A stretch of DNA of 35,413 nt from Treponema sp. (GTDB lineage: Bacteria > Spirochaetota > Spirochaetia > Treponematales > Treponemataceae): assembly GCA_016290995.1 (NCBI GenBank), contig JAEEVR010000025.1, positions 1-35,413 of the forward strand, given 5' to 3'. The notes below the pieces were generated by a model. The model did not search any database and was not told the origin of the DNA. It saw nothing but the letters and a program-made list of their open reading frames with translations. The position numbers and the translations under genes are program-made. Shown here piece by piece: positions 5,894-12,564 of the stretch (positions are counted from its first letter, which is position 1; every line of letters begins with the position of its first letter).

Positions 5894-6886
5894 ATGGACT
5901 TTGAAATTATGTCGAGAGTAAAGGACAAAATGAAGGAAGCTCTCAGCCAAGCGCAAATGGATCTTTTGGACCGCGCCTTGCGCGAAGCCATAGAGGAGCG
6001 GGCTGCGAATTGTTTTCCGGGCAAGGACAGGCAAAGCCTCGTAAGGCAGTTCATAAGCGCCAAAAAGATAGAGGGGTGCTCGAAAAGGACGGAGGAGTAC
6101 TACTCGTCCGTCCTTGGATTCTTCGAGAAGAACATCCAAAGGGACGTTCGCCTAGCCGACACGGAGACAATCCGAGAGTATCTCATAAACTACCAAAAAA
6201 TCAACGGCTGCTCAAACGTCACGCTGGACACGATTAGGAGGATACTGTCAAGCTTCTACAAGTGGCTTGAGGAGGAGGACTTCATCGTGAAAAGCCCGAT
6301 GAAGAGAATCCACAGGATAAAGGCCCCCGCCGTGATAAAGCCGGCCTTCTCGGACGAGCAGATAGAGGCCATAAGGAAAACGGCGTCGAAAAACAGGAGG
6401 GACATAGCCATCGTCGACATGCTCCTGTCGTCGGGCATCCGCGTGGGAGAGCTGGTCCGGCTAAACCGCTCCTCAATCAACTTGAACTCGCGCGCGTGCG
6501 TCGTGCTGGGGAAGGGGTCCAAGCAGAGGGAGACTTACTTTGACGTCCGCGCGAAGGTCGAGCTTGAGAACTACCTAAAGGCCAGGAAGGACAAGAACAA
6601 GGCCCTGTTCGTGAGCAGCCGCCGAAACGGAAAGAGGGGCGGCTACGAAAGGCTCACCGTGAATTCCGTCGAAAAGATGATAAGGAATTTGGGGGCCAAG
6701 AACGAAATCGAGAACGTCCATCCGCACCGCTTCCGCCGGACCCTCGCGACCCGCGCCATAGACAAGGGGATGCCGATAGAGCAAGTCCAAGTCCTGCTTG
6801 GGCACGCCAAGATCGACACGACGCTAAGATACGCGAATGTCCAGCAGAGCAACGTCCGCTACGCCCACCAGAAATACGTGTGCTGA
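5894..6886 (+). CDS. Tyrosine recombinase/integrase
   Basis: A 330-residue phage-integrase-family protein. An N-terminal SAM-like core-binding domain spans roughly residues 48-130, and the catalytic domain has Arg183 (SGIRVGE), Lys207 in GKGSKQR, His278 and Arg281 (HPHRFRR), His304 (LLGHAKID) and the nucleophile Tyr313 (LRYANV). All catalytic residues are present, so it should be active. A good ribosome-binding site (AAGGGGTG) precedes the ATG. Base composition is clearly higher in GC than its neighbours, and Arg is often AGG, whereas the core genes of the window prefer CGC, so the gene was probably acquired. It sits between two plus-strand and two minus-strand Rhs tips and is bracketed by CCCATCAAT sites (5804 and 6941). 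It is not an obvious IntI or XerC/D. Confidence 0.9.
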   Translation: MDFEIMSRVKDKMKEALSQAQMDLLDRALREAIEERAANCFPGKDRQSLVRQFISAKKIEGCSKRTEEYYSSVLGFFEKNIQRDVRLADTETIREYLINYQKINGCSNVTLDTIRRILSSFYKWLEEEDFIVKSPMKRIHRIKAPAVIKPAFSDEQIEAIRKTASKNRRDIAIVDMLLSSGIRVGELVRLNRSSINLNSRACVVLGKGSKQRETYFDVRAKVELENYLKARKDKNKALFVSSRRNGKRGGYERLTVNSVEKMIRNLGAKNEIENVHPHRFRRTLATRAIDKGMPIEQVQVLLGHAKIDTTLRYANVQQSNVRYAHQKYVC

Positions 6887-6940
6887 GTCGGTGCGGGACG
6901 ATAATTTTCAGATCTCTCGGAAAAAACAATGCCTCCACCT

Positions 6941-6962
6941 CCCATCAATGCCTATTGATGGG
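6941..6962. repeat. Perfect dyad site right of the recombinase gene
   Basis: Arms CCCATCAAT (6941-6949) and ATTGATGGG (6954-6962) are perfect inverted repeats around GCCT. It lies 54 bases after the recombinase stop. The left arm is shared with the sites at 3842, 5804 and 8178-8186 (inverted), whose right arms are degenerate. The size and symmetry suit a tyrosine-recombinase core site. Confidence 0.6.
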
Positions 6963-6969
6963 AATTGAC

Positions 6970-7004
6970 AAACCACTATACAAGACAGGGATGTATAGTG
7001 GTTT
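6970..7004. terminator. Inverted repeat at the end of the tip-3 immunity gene
   Basis: A 13-bp perfect stem, AAACCACTATACA (6970-6982) and its complement (6992-7004), with a 9-base loop. It overlaps the stop of the immunity gene read from the right. There is no clear T-tract, so termination is inferred. A sibling hairpin lies at 11399-11432 after a paralogous gene. Confidence 0.5.
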
Positions 7005-7377
7005 ATAAAGTTTTGTTGTTGCTTTCATCTTCATTTTTGCAGTTTCTTGCAGAAAAATATGCTAAAATAAATTGGAGAATAATGTTTACAGGAATTAAAT
7101 AATCTCCGCGTTTTTCTCTTAAGAAAAAAAAGAGCAAGACCAATGCAATTGCCACTCCCTTTGCAACATTAAATAAATTATGAATTTTTGACATCTTTGG
7201 GGTTTTGTCAAAAAAAACAGATAAGAACGTAAAAAGAAATGTTGCCAATCCAAAAAAGAATGATGCGCACAACATTAAAGTTTTTTCTTCTTCCGAAAAC
7301 AAGGACGTTATAATAAAAGAAGCAAGGCATAATAAGATAGAAATTATAATTGAGATAAGAAATTTTGTTTTATTCAT
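7003..7377 (-). CDS. Four-helix membrane protein, candidate immunity for tip 3
   Basis: A 124-residue protein with about four transmembrane segments (FLISIIISILLCLASFII; LCASFFFGLATFLFTFLSVFF; GVAIALVLLFFF; IPVNIILQFILAYFSA). The ATG at 7377, inside the last codons of the toxin tip, is preferred over an upstream in-frame ATG. The stop of the tip overlaps this start. A clear paralogue lies at 11450-11815, with the same topology and the ending NIIxQxxLAYFxAxxC. Multi-span inner-membrane immunity proteins usually protect against toxins that act at or cross the cytoplasmic membrane. Confidence 0.65.
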   Translation of the reverse strand: MNKTKFLISIIISILLCLASFIITSLFSEEEKTLMLCASFFFGLATFLFTFLSVFFDKTPKMSKIHNLFNVAKGVAIALVLLFFFLREKRGDYLIPVNIILQFILAYFSARNCKNEDESNNKTL

Positions 7378-8023
7378 TGTTTGGTGTCTCTTCATAATCG
7401 ATTAAATTCAAGAATTTTGAGTTTTTAGCTATAGATGAAATTGTGTTTAGCGATAAACCCACATTCTGCTTTCCATGATAATATCGCCCAGAAATACCTA
7501 TATTAGGACTAAGTGAAAGCCTTCGAACAGTTTCATTTCCTCTGATACCCGCAACTAAAGAGATGGATGCTAAACTAAACTTGTAATCTACGCCTTTCTT
7601 TTCGTCATTGTTGTAAAAATGCAAGTGATTATCCATAATGTCGGCGTAAAAACCAAGGAAAAATTTTGTGTCCATCTCGCCGCCAAACCTCAATGCTGTT
7701 GCATCGACTTCTATCAGGCCCACGTCAGTTGCGCTGTGATACAGCATAAGCTTTGGATCTTTGTATTGACTTCGCACTGCATCATGCAATTTTATATTCT
7801 GCTCGGGAAATGGAGTTATGGTTCTTTCCGTTCTGTTGGATAAGCTAAACTGCGAAAGCCAAGCCTTGTATTCACGGTCAATCAATTTCTTTTCGGCATC
7901 ATACGGAATGCCAAGTTTTAAGGAATAGGGAGTTCCGTTTTCCCTTCCATCCGGATCTGTATACTTGACAGGATTGTTTCCCGCGTAGGCATACAAATCG
8001 CCATTGATGTTGCTTGCCTCTTT
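7370..8023 (-). CDS. Orphan Rhs toxin tip 3, unknown activity
   Basis: The minus-strand frame starts after a TGA and reads INGDLYAYAGNNPVKY, TDPDG and then a unique domain of about 190 residues. That domain contains LHDAVRSQYKDPKLMLYH, EVDATALRFGGEMDTK and, near the end, SPNIGISGRYYHGKQNVGL. No catalytic signature is recognised. The C-terminal end FLNLIDYEETPNNE recurs in eroded form at 11808-11850 before a paralogous immunity gene, so this toxin family has been present twice. It has no in-frame ATG; the leader ATG is +1, as in the other orphan tips. Confidence 0.6.
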   Translation of the reverse strand, partial: KEASNINGDLYAYAGNNPVKYTDPDGRENGTPYSLKLGIPYDAEKKLIDREYKAWLSQFSLSNRTERTITPFPEQNIKLHDAVRSQYKDPKLMLYHSATDVGLIEVDATALRFGGEMDTKFFLGFYADIMDNHLHFYNNDEKKGVDYKFSLASISLVAGIRGNETVRRLSLSPNIGISGRYYHGKQNVGLSLNTISSIAKNSKFLNLIDYEETPNNE

Positions 8024-8025
8024 TC

Positions 8026-8083
8026 ATTCCTCCTTTTTTTCTAATTCTACACCAAAAAATTGGTTTTTTCCATAGTGGGAGGG
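8026..8083 (-). promoter_or_regulatory. Rhs cassette leader, copy 3
   Basis: Inverse copy of the leader: TGGAAA, 17 bases, TAGAAT on the minus strand, then AAGGAGGAATG. It serves tip 3 and its immunity gene. Spacer bases differ from copies 1 and 2, but the spacing does not. Confidence 0.6.
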
Positions 8084-8236
8084 AAAAATTTTTTTATAAA
8101 TTTTCGTCTGCTGACAAAAATTGTGCGCTTTTTTGACAAAAACCGGCGCAATTTTCCTTCAGGGCCTACAAATTGCTATTGATGGGAAATAAGAGCTTCG
8201 TTTTTCAAGTTGCAAAAAACGCTATATATGGGGGGT
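8077..8236 (-). repeat. Cassette-end repeat D (inverted copy of B)
   Basis: On the minus strand: CCCCCATATATAGCGTTTTT right after the tip-4 immunity gene, then CCCATCAAT (8178-8186), AGCA and ATTTGTAGG (8165-8173), then an AT-rich run similar to that of repeat B up to the next leader. Long blocks of repeats B and D are nearly identical. Confidence 0.7.
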
Positions 8237-8238
8237 AG

Positions 8239-8757
8239 TCATCGTCGCAAGATGCATAGATAAAAACATTTTTTTGCCCTATACAGTATATATAATTTAC
8301 CTTCAGAAATTATTTTTTTTGAGTCTGTTATGTATTGCAAAGAATCATTTTCGTCATAAACAAGAACCCATTGATAATCGAGGAAACCAGGTTCCCAATC
8401 TGATATTATATAATCATCATATATTGCTAGAGCTCCATCACTTAGCATCTGTCCTTTTATTCCTTCTATTTTTGCTTCAAATTTTGGAACTTCTGCAAGC
8501 AAAGCAAATCGATCTGGCAAATCAAGTTTCATCATAAAAAAAAGAAAAACACAGCAGAGAATTTGTCCAATATAGATGGATGCTTTTTTACGAGTAAGTA
8601 TAAGTGCAAACGAAAACAGAACAAATGCAATCATGAAAAGTATCATCAACCAATTATAAAAAACATATCCTATATGCTTTTTTAGATAATAAGATAACAT
8701 CACAGTGCAAAGAACAAAAATATCGATAACCGCAATGCCTATAACGCCTTTTTTCAT
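8239..8757 (-). CDS. Membrane protein, candidate immunity for tip 4
   Basis: A 172-residue protein with three N-terminal transmembrane helices (GIAVIDIFVLCTVMLSYYL; FYNWLMILFMIAFVLFSFAL; IYIGQILCCVFLFFMM) and a C-terminal soluble part rich in aromatic residues (DYIISDWEPGFLDYQWVLVY). It starts six bases after the tip-4 stop and ends at a cassette-end repeat, the standard immunity position of this array. Family not recognised. Confidence 0.6.
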   Translation of the reverse strand: MKKGVIGIAVIDIFVLCTVMLSYYLKKHIGYVFYNWLMILFMIAFVLFSFALILTRKKASIYIGQILCCVFLFFMMKLDLPDRFALLAEVPKFEAKIEGIKGQMLSDGALAIYDDYIISDWEPGFLDYQWVLVYDENDSLQYITDSKKIISEGKLYILYRAKKCFYLCILRR

Positions 8758-8763
8758 TTTATC

Positions 8764-9660
8764 TCACCAATGATACATCAACATTTGCATTCTCATAGAA
8801 CGATATCTGCATGCTGCTTTTCCTTGATCCGAGTTTTGGCCAGCAATAAAACCTAAACTCTGTGCGGATTGAGTAGCGGGACCTTCGGTACAAAATTTCC
8901 CCAACTTAATTGATTGATAGGTATCAAATCCAAGCCTAGCCTCTCCCCAATAGAGACCACTCTTGCCAGCAACATAGCCTGCGGCATAGTTTCCCACATC
9001 CCTTGCGGACCCAAAAATTTTATTGCCATTTTCATCAACTCCAAGTTGCATTCCGCGATGACGATAAAGATTTAATGCATTCCCATATAATTCTGCTTTT
9101 CCCAAATCTTTGAAATCATATTTCTCACCATTCTTTGCATTCTGAACATATGAGAAAAGATCTGGTGTGTTATTTTCAAAGGAATCAAGGAAACTTTTAC
9201 CAGAAGAATCATTACAATCAATTACAGCTCCCGTTACTAATGTTCCATCGTCAAAAAAAGAATCTTCTGTAAGCATTTGTCCTAGGATATCTGAACGCTT
9301 TCCGTCTTTCATTATATAAATATTTTTGTCGGAATTTGCCGCGCCACCTAAAATTTTATATGTTCCATTTCCACTTTCTGCAACTTCCAAAAAATTCCCC
9401 GTGGGGTCTATATAGCGTACCGGATTGTTTCCCGCGTAGGCATACAAATCGCCATTGATGTGATTAAAGACGCCTCCCATGCCGGGCAGATTCTGGTTAT
9501 GTTTCTTTGCCTCCTCGTTTATTGGCGCTTTTGGGATATAATCTCCAAGAGCGGGGTCGGTGGAGATCCACATTGAGTACTTGGGGTCCAAGTACCTGGC
9601 TCCATAGTAATACAATCCGGTCTCTTCGTCTAGTTCTTTGGCGGTGAACTTGTAAGGCAA
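8764..9660 (-). CDS. Decapitated Rhs protein: core end plus Ntox44-like tip 4
   Basis: The frame begins at a TTG and encodes the final Rhs core (LPYKFTAKELDEETG, LYYYGARYLDPKY, STDPALGDYIP and the boundary INGDLYAYAGNNPVRY, IDPTG at about residues 69-88). A ~210-residue toxin domain follows. The tip contains KYDFKDLG and RDVGNYAAGYVAG, then WGEARLGFDTYQS, a pattern resembling polymorphic toxin type 44 (Ntox44), predicted to be a nuclease. About 25 codons upstream of the core the frame meets the 3' end of the ATPase gene, so the whole Rhs body is missing. It is thus a truncated donor copy. A three-helix immunity candidate follows six bases later. Confidence 0.75.
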   Translation of the reverse strand: MPYKFTAKELDEETGLYYYGARYLDPKYSMWISTDPALGDYIPKAPINEEAKKHNQNLPGMGGVFNHINGDLYAYAGNNPVRYIDPTGNFLEVAESGNGTYKILGGAANSDKNIYIMKDGKRSDILGQMLTEDSFFDDGTLVTGAVIDCNDSSGKSFLDSFENNTPDLFSYVQNAKNGEKYDFKDLGKAELYGNALNLYRHRGMQLGVDENGNKIFGSARDVGNYAAGYVAGKSGLYWGEARLGFDTYQSIKLGKFCTEGPATQSAQSLGFIAGQNSDQGKAACRYRSMRMQMLMYHW

Positions 9661-9701
9661 GAACCTTTTTACGAATCGCCAGCGGCTTTGTAAAACATTT
9701 T

Positions 9702-10955
9702 TTATAACTCCAAAGAATTGTCGTCAAGCAGAAAATTCCATAAGCCGATAGTGACAATTCCATTTTCATCACGGCGGGGCATTATGTCATCCTTTACTAC
9801 AACGATTTTTTTGAAAGAGTCTTTTATCTCCAACAAAGAGCGTTTTTCTTGACTTTCCTTTTCTTCGGAAGAAAGCGACAATGCCGATTGAATATAGTAT
9901 TTTCTGCTTCCGCGATTCGCAATAAAATCAACTTCATACGAGCTTTTTGTAGTCTTTGAGTTTTCATCTTTTCCGTATTTTTCAACTATTCCGACATCGA
10001 CCTTGAAGCCTCGAATTTTCAATTCATTGAAAATTATGTTTTCCATTATGTGGGTTTCCTCAGACTGGCGGAAATTGAGCCGCGCGTTTCTGAGGCCTGT
10101 GTCTTCAAAATAATATTTGACAGGAGTGTTGATGTATTTCTTTCCCTTTACATCGTATCGTTGGGCGTCGGAAATAATATACGCGTCTTTCAAGTAGCCG
10201 ATATAACTGTTGATTGTTTGATGGCTGAAATCTATTTTCTTTTCGCTTTTGAATGTATTCTCCAATTTAGTGGGGTTGGTAAGGGAGCCGACGCTTGAAG
10301 CAAGAATGTTCACAAGCTCGTCAAGCTCGTCTTTGTTGCGGATTTTCCGGCGTTCGATTATGTCGGAAAGGTAAGTCTTTTCAAAAAGCCTGATTAGATA
10401 ATCTTCCTTGTCTTCCGGATTTTTATATGAAAGAACCAACGGAAGCCCGCCGTACATAAAATACTCGTCCCAGCCTTCCGCCTTTGATCCGTCGTATGCG
10501 GACATGAACTCGCTGAATGAAAGCGGATGCATCCTGATTTCATCGCCGCGGTCTTTGAAAATCGTGGAAATTTCGGAAGACAAAAGCGTAGAGTTGCTGC
10601 CGGTAACATAAACGTCAACGTTCGGCATTTTAAGGAATCCGTTTAAGACGCGCTCAAAGCCGTCAACTTCCTGAATTTCGTCAAGAAGGACATAGTGCAT
10701 TTTGTCGTCCTTGATTTTGCCGCGAACATACTCGCCGAGCGCGTGCCTGTCCAAAAGCGCCTCATGCTCCTCGTCGTCAAGGGCAGCCTCAATGATGTGG
10801 TCCGCGGGAATTTTCTCCGACAAAAGGCGTTTCTTAAACAAAGTGAAAAGAAGATAAGACTTTCCACAACGCCGCGGACCCGTAACGACTTTTATAAGAC
10901 CGTTTCCCTTGCGCGACAAAAGCTTTTCAAGGTATCTTTGCCGTTTTATAGTCAT
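9702..10955 (-). CDS. AAA_14/DUF4143 family ATPase
   Basis: A 417-residue cytoplasmic protein. Walker A is GPRRCGKS near residue 26, Walker B is YVLLDEIQ near 90, and sensor 1 is VYVTGSNS. The C-terminal half has the DUF4143 features: the helical linker YLSDIIERRKIRN, the winged-helix-like TINSYIGYLKDAYII, YFEDTGLRNARL and the nuclease-like YEVDFIA with the Lys-poor continuation YYIQSAL. This family is common in bacteria and archaea with no settled function; links to mobile elements or defence have been proposed. It lies between orphan immunity genes and the truncated Rhs copy, and its insertion may have removed the Rhs body. Composition is closer to core DNA than to its AT-rich neighbours. 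Confidence 0.85.
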   Translation of the reverse strand: MTIKRQRYLEKLLSRKGNGLIKVVTGPRRCGKSYLLFTLFKKRLLSEKIPADHIIEAALDDEEHEALLDRHALGEYVRGKIKDDKMHYVLLDEIQEVDGFERVLNGFLKMPNVDVYVTGSNSTLLSSEISTIFKDRGDEIRMHPLSFSEFMSAYDGSKAEGWDEYFMYGGLPLVLSYKNPEDKEDYLIRLFEKTYLSDIIERRKIRNKDELDELVNILASSVGSLTNPTKLENTFKSEKKIDFSHQTINSYIGYLKDAYIISDAQRYDVKGKKYINTPVKYYFEDTGLRNARLNFRQSEETHIMENIIFNELKIRGFKVDVGIVEKYGKDENSKTTKSSYEVDFIANRGSRKYYIQSALSLSSEEKESQEKRSLLEIKDSFKKIVVVKDDIMPRRDENGIVTIGLWNFLLDDNSLEL

Positions 10956-10968
10956 TTTGCGCCCCTTG

Positions 10969-11001
10969 CCTTGTATTCTCAGAATGGTTGTAAATACAAG
11001 G
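10969..11001. repeat. Inverted repeat upstream of the ATPase gene
   Basis: CCTTGTATT (10969-10977) and AATACAAGG (10993-11001) form a 9-bp dyad with a 15-base spacer, 14 bases upstream of the ATPase start. It could be an operator or a 5' hairpin. No other element is seen in the surrounding 180 bases. Confidence 0.35.
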
Positions 11002-11135
11002 TTTTAGTAAATAGATTATGCCGTACTTTTTGGATAAAATCAATAGGCCAACGTGAACCATGATGAAAATATTGCCAAGTTGGAGCGGATTAATTGCGTT
11101 TTGTGGAAGGATGCATAGTAGCTTGTAATGCTGTG

Positions 11136-11360
11136 TCAAAAGACATTAAAGAAATAATTTAATAGGAGCAAAAAAGCCATAAAGGTTAATAATCCCAAGC
11201 GCGCGATTTGCAAAAGATTTTTCGAGTTTGTCTTAATTTGTTTTCTGTATTCTAAATACAAATTTAGCGCGCATAGCGGCAAAAGAAGAAACGCAATGAT
11301 TTTATTCTTCTCATACAAGATAAAACATAGAATCTCAGCGCAAAATAAAAAAATTCTCAT
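11136..11360 (-). CDS. Small hydrophobic protein
   Basis: A 74-residue protein with three hydrophobic segments (FLFCAEILCFILYE; IIAFLLLPLCALNLYL; LGLLTFMAFLLLLNYFF). AGGAG lies six bases before the ATG, which supports translation. It lies in the orphan-immunity stretch and resembles small membrane immunity proteins by size and topology only. No family recognised. Confidence 0.5.
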   Translation of the reverse strand: MRIFLFCAEILCFILYEKNKIIAFLLLPLCALNLYLEYRKQIKTNSKNLLQIARLGLLTFMAFLLLLNYFFNVF

Positions 11361-11398
11361 TCTTGCTCCTAATTACTTGTATTTGCGATAAGCGAAAT

Positions 11399-11432
11399 AA
11401 CCACTATATACGGCGGGTGGCATATAGTGGTT
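11399..11432. terminator. Inverted repeat after the second four-helix immunity gene
   Basis: An 11-bp perfect stem, AACCACTATAT (11399-11409) and ATATAGTGGTT (11422-11432), with a 12-base loop. The outer stem sequence is the same as in the hairpin at 6970-7004, which follows the paralogous gene. No strong T-tract. Confidence 0.5.
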
Positions 11433-11449
11433 TTAAGGTGATAACAGAA

Positions 11450-11815
11450 CTATTCTTTATGTTCTTTTTTCACTTTAGCGATGCAGAACTTTGCTGCGAA
11501 ATAAGCCAACACTGTTTGTCCAATAATATTAACTCCTATTATCATATTTGGATTCTTATAATAAAGAAATATGGACAGTATTGCGACCAACACAATGAAA
11601 TTGCAAACCAAAGTAATTCTATTTAATTTCAATAAATAAGCTCTTCCATTATTTTTTATTAGGGGAAGGAACATAACTAAAAAAGAAACACTTCCAAAAA
11701 CGCTTAAAAAAAGGCAGCCAAGCATTTCTTCATTCGTAAATTTAAAAAAAAGAAAAAAAGTCAACACATCAAAGAACAAGGAAAGAAAGCAGCATAATAA
11801 TATTCTTTTATTCAT
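11450..11815 (-). CDS. Four-helix membrane protein, orphan immunity paralogue
   Basis: A 121-residue protein starting MNKRILLCCFL, with four transmembrane segments and the ending NIIGQTVLAYFAAKFC. It is a clear paralogue of the protein at 7003-7377 (NIILQFILAYFSARNC). The ATG at 11815 is chosen over a longer frame because GAGG lies nine bases upstream and the start overlaps a toxin-tip remnant in exactly the way the paralogue overlaps its tip. The cognate toxin is gone except for its last residues, so this is an orphan immunity gene, probably retained to protect against siblings. Confidence 0.65.
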   Translation of the reverse strand: MNKRILLCCFLSLFFDVLTFFLFFKFTNEEMLGCLFLSVFGSVSFLVMFLPLIKNNGRAYLLKLNRITLVCNFIVLVAILSIFLYYKNPNMIIGVNIIGQTVLAYFAAKFCIAKVKKEHKE

Positions 11816-11850
11816 TTTGCATAACCTCATAATCAATAAAATTAAATAAG
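11808..11850 (-). pseudogene. Remnant of a tip-3-like toxin C-terminus
   Basis: A short minus-strand frame reads LFNFIDYEVMQNE and stops in the first codons of the immunity gene. It aligns with the end of tip 3, FLNLIDYEETPNNE, which overlaps its own immunity gene in the same manner. Everything upstream has been replaced by the 217-residue gene. Confidence 0.6.
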
Positions 11851-11862
11851 GTGATAAGGCCT

Positions 11863-12516
11863 CTAATTTACTGTATATCCATCCCATAATGTTGATAACA
11901 ACAAGAAATCCCCCTCGCTGTCTTGTATTACATATCCAGCATAAGGGCAACTTAAAGGCTGGGCATCATCATTATAGAATCCAATGTCCTCGTCTCCAAG
12001 CTCGTGTAGGTTTTTCAAATAATTGTCTGAATAAAGAATTTCCGTTTCTTTTTTAAGTACATTATCTTTTGAGAAAATGTAATAATTTCTTTTTGCAACA
12101 CTGTCATAATATTCAATGAAAAATGCATACACTTTATTTGCGTCATTTACTACATAATAATCATAATCATTCTTCACTGCGCCATTTGGAAAAATATAAA
12201 CATTGATGTTGCTGTTGTTTGAAATTATCTTTGTACAAAATGAAGAGTCATGCTCAACACTGCAAATTTCACTACCTCTAATAATTCTTACACTTTTGGT
12301 ATGAGAAAAAATTTTTCGATAATACAATTTGTCCTGTAGTTTTAAGCCTAAAGTGATTCTTGTGTCATTGTTGCAAAGCCTATAATCATATAAGACTATT
12401 GATTTACATTCTGTATCAGAACAAGTGGATAATGTGAGGCAAACTATAAATATTAAAACACTAATTAAGCAGACTTTGCAATTTCTTATAAGCCGGATCA
12501 TTTTTTCATCACTCAT
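11863..12516 (-). CDS. Putative lipoprotein/secreted protein, unknown
   Basis: A 217-residue protein with a basic start, the hydrophobic segment VCLISVLIFIVCLTL and LSTC (Cys32) as a relaxed spirochaetal lipobox. The mature part is rich in Tyr, Asn and Asp and has no recognised domain. The promoter-like block at 12520-12555 puts its -10 only four bases before the first ATG, so the message may be leaderless or start at a later Met. It stands where a tip would be expected, directly before a tip remnant. An orphan immunity lipoprotein is the best guess. Confidence 0.5.
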   Translation of the reverse strand: MSDEKMIRLIRNCKVCLISVLIFIVCLTLSTCSDTECKSIVLYDYRLCNNDTRITLGLKLQDKLYYRKIFSHTKSVRIIRGSEICSVEHDSSFCTKIISNNSNINVYIFPNGAVKNDYDYYVVNDANKVYAFFIEYYDSVAKRNYYIFSKDNVLKKETEILYSDNYLKNLHELGDEDIGFYNDDAQPLSCPYAGYVIQDSEGDFLLLSTLWDGYTVN

Positions 12517-12519
12517 CTT

Positions 12520-12555
12520 AATTCTACACCCAAAAGCCGGATTTTTCCATAGTGG
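12520..12555 (-). promoter_or_regulatory. Cassette promoter block, copy 4
   Basis: On the minus strand: CACTATGGAAAAA, then GCTTTTGGGTGTAGAATTA. TGGAAA and TAGAAT (12521-12526) are again separated by 17 bases, with a wholly different spacer (a CCGG core) from the Rhs leaders. No Shine-Dalgarno/ATG module follows. Confidence 0.55.
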
Positions 12556-12564
12556 AAAGAAAAA

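Noticed and set aside
5894..6886. Integron interpretation with an IntI integrase
   Set aside because: The recombinase does not show a recognisable IntI-specific patch, and the cassette ends lack attC-type RYYYAAC/GTTRRRY pairs.
10927..11139. A 70-residue minus-strand frame overlapping the start of the ATPase gene
   Set aside because: No ribosome-binding site, it overlaps the 5' end of a clear gene, and its composition looks non-coding.
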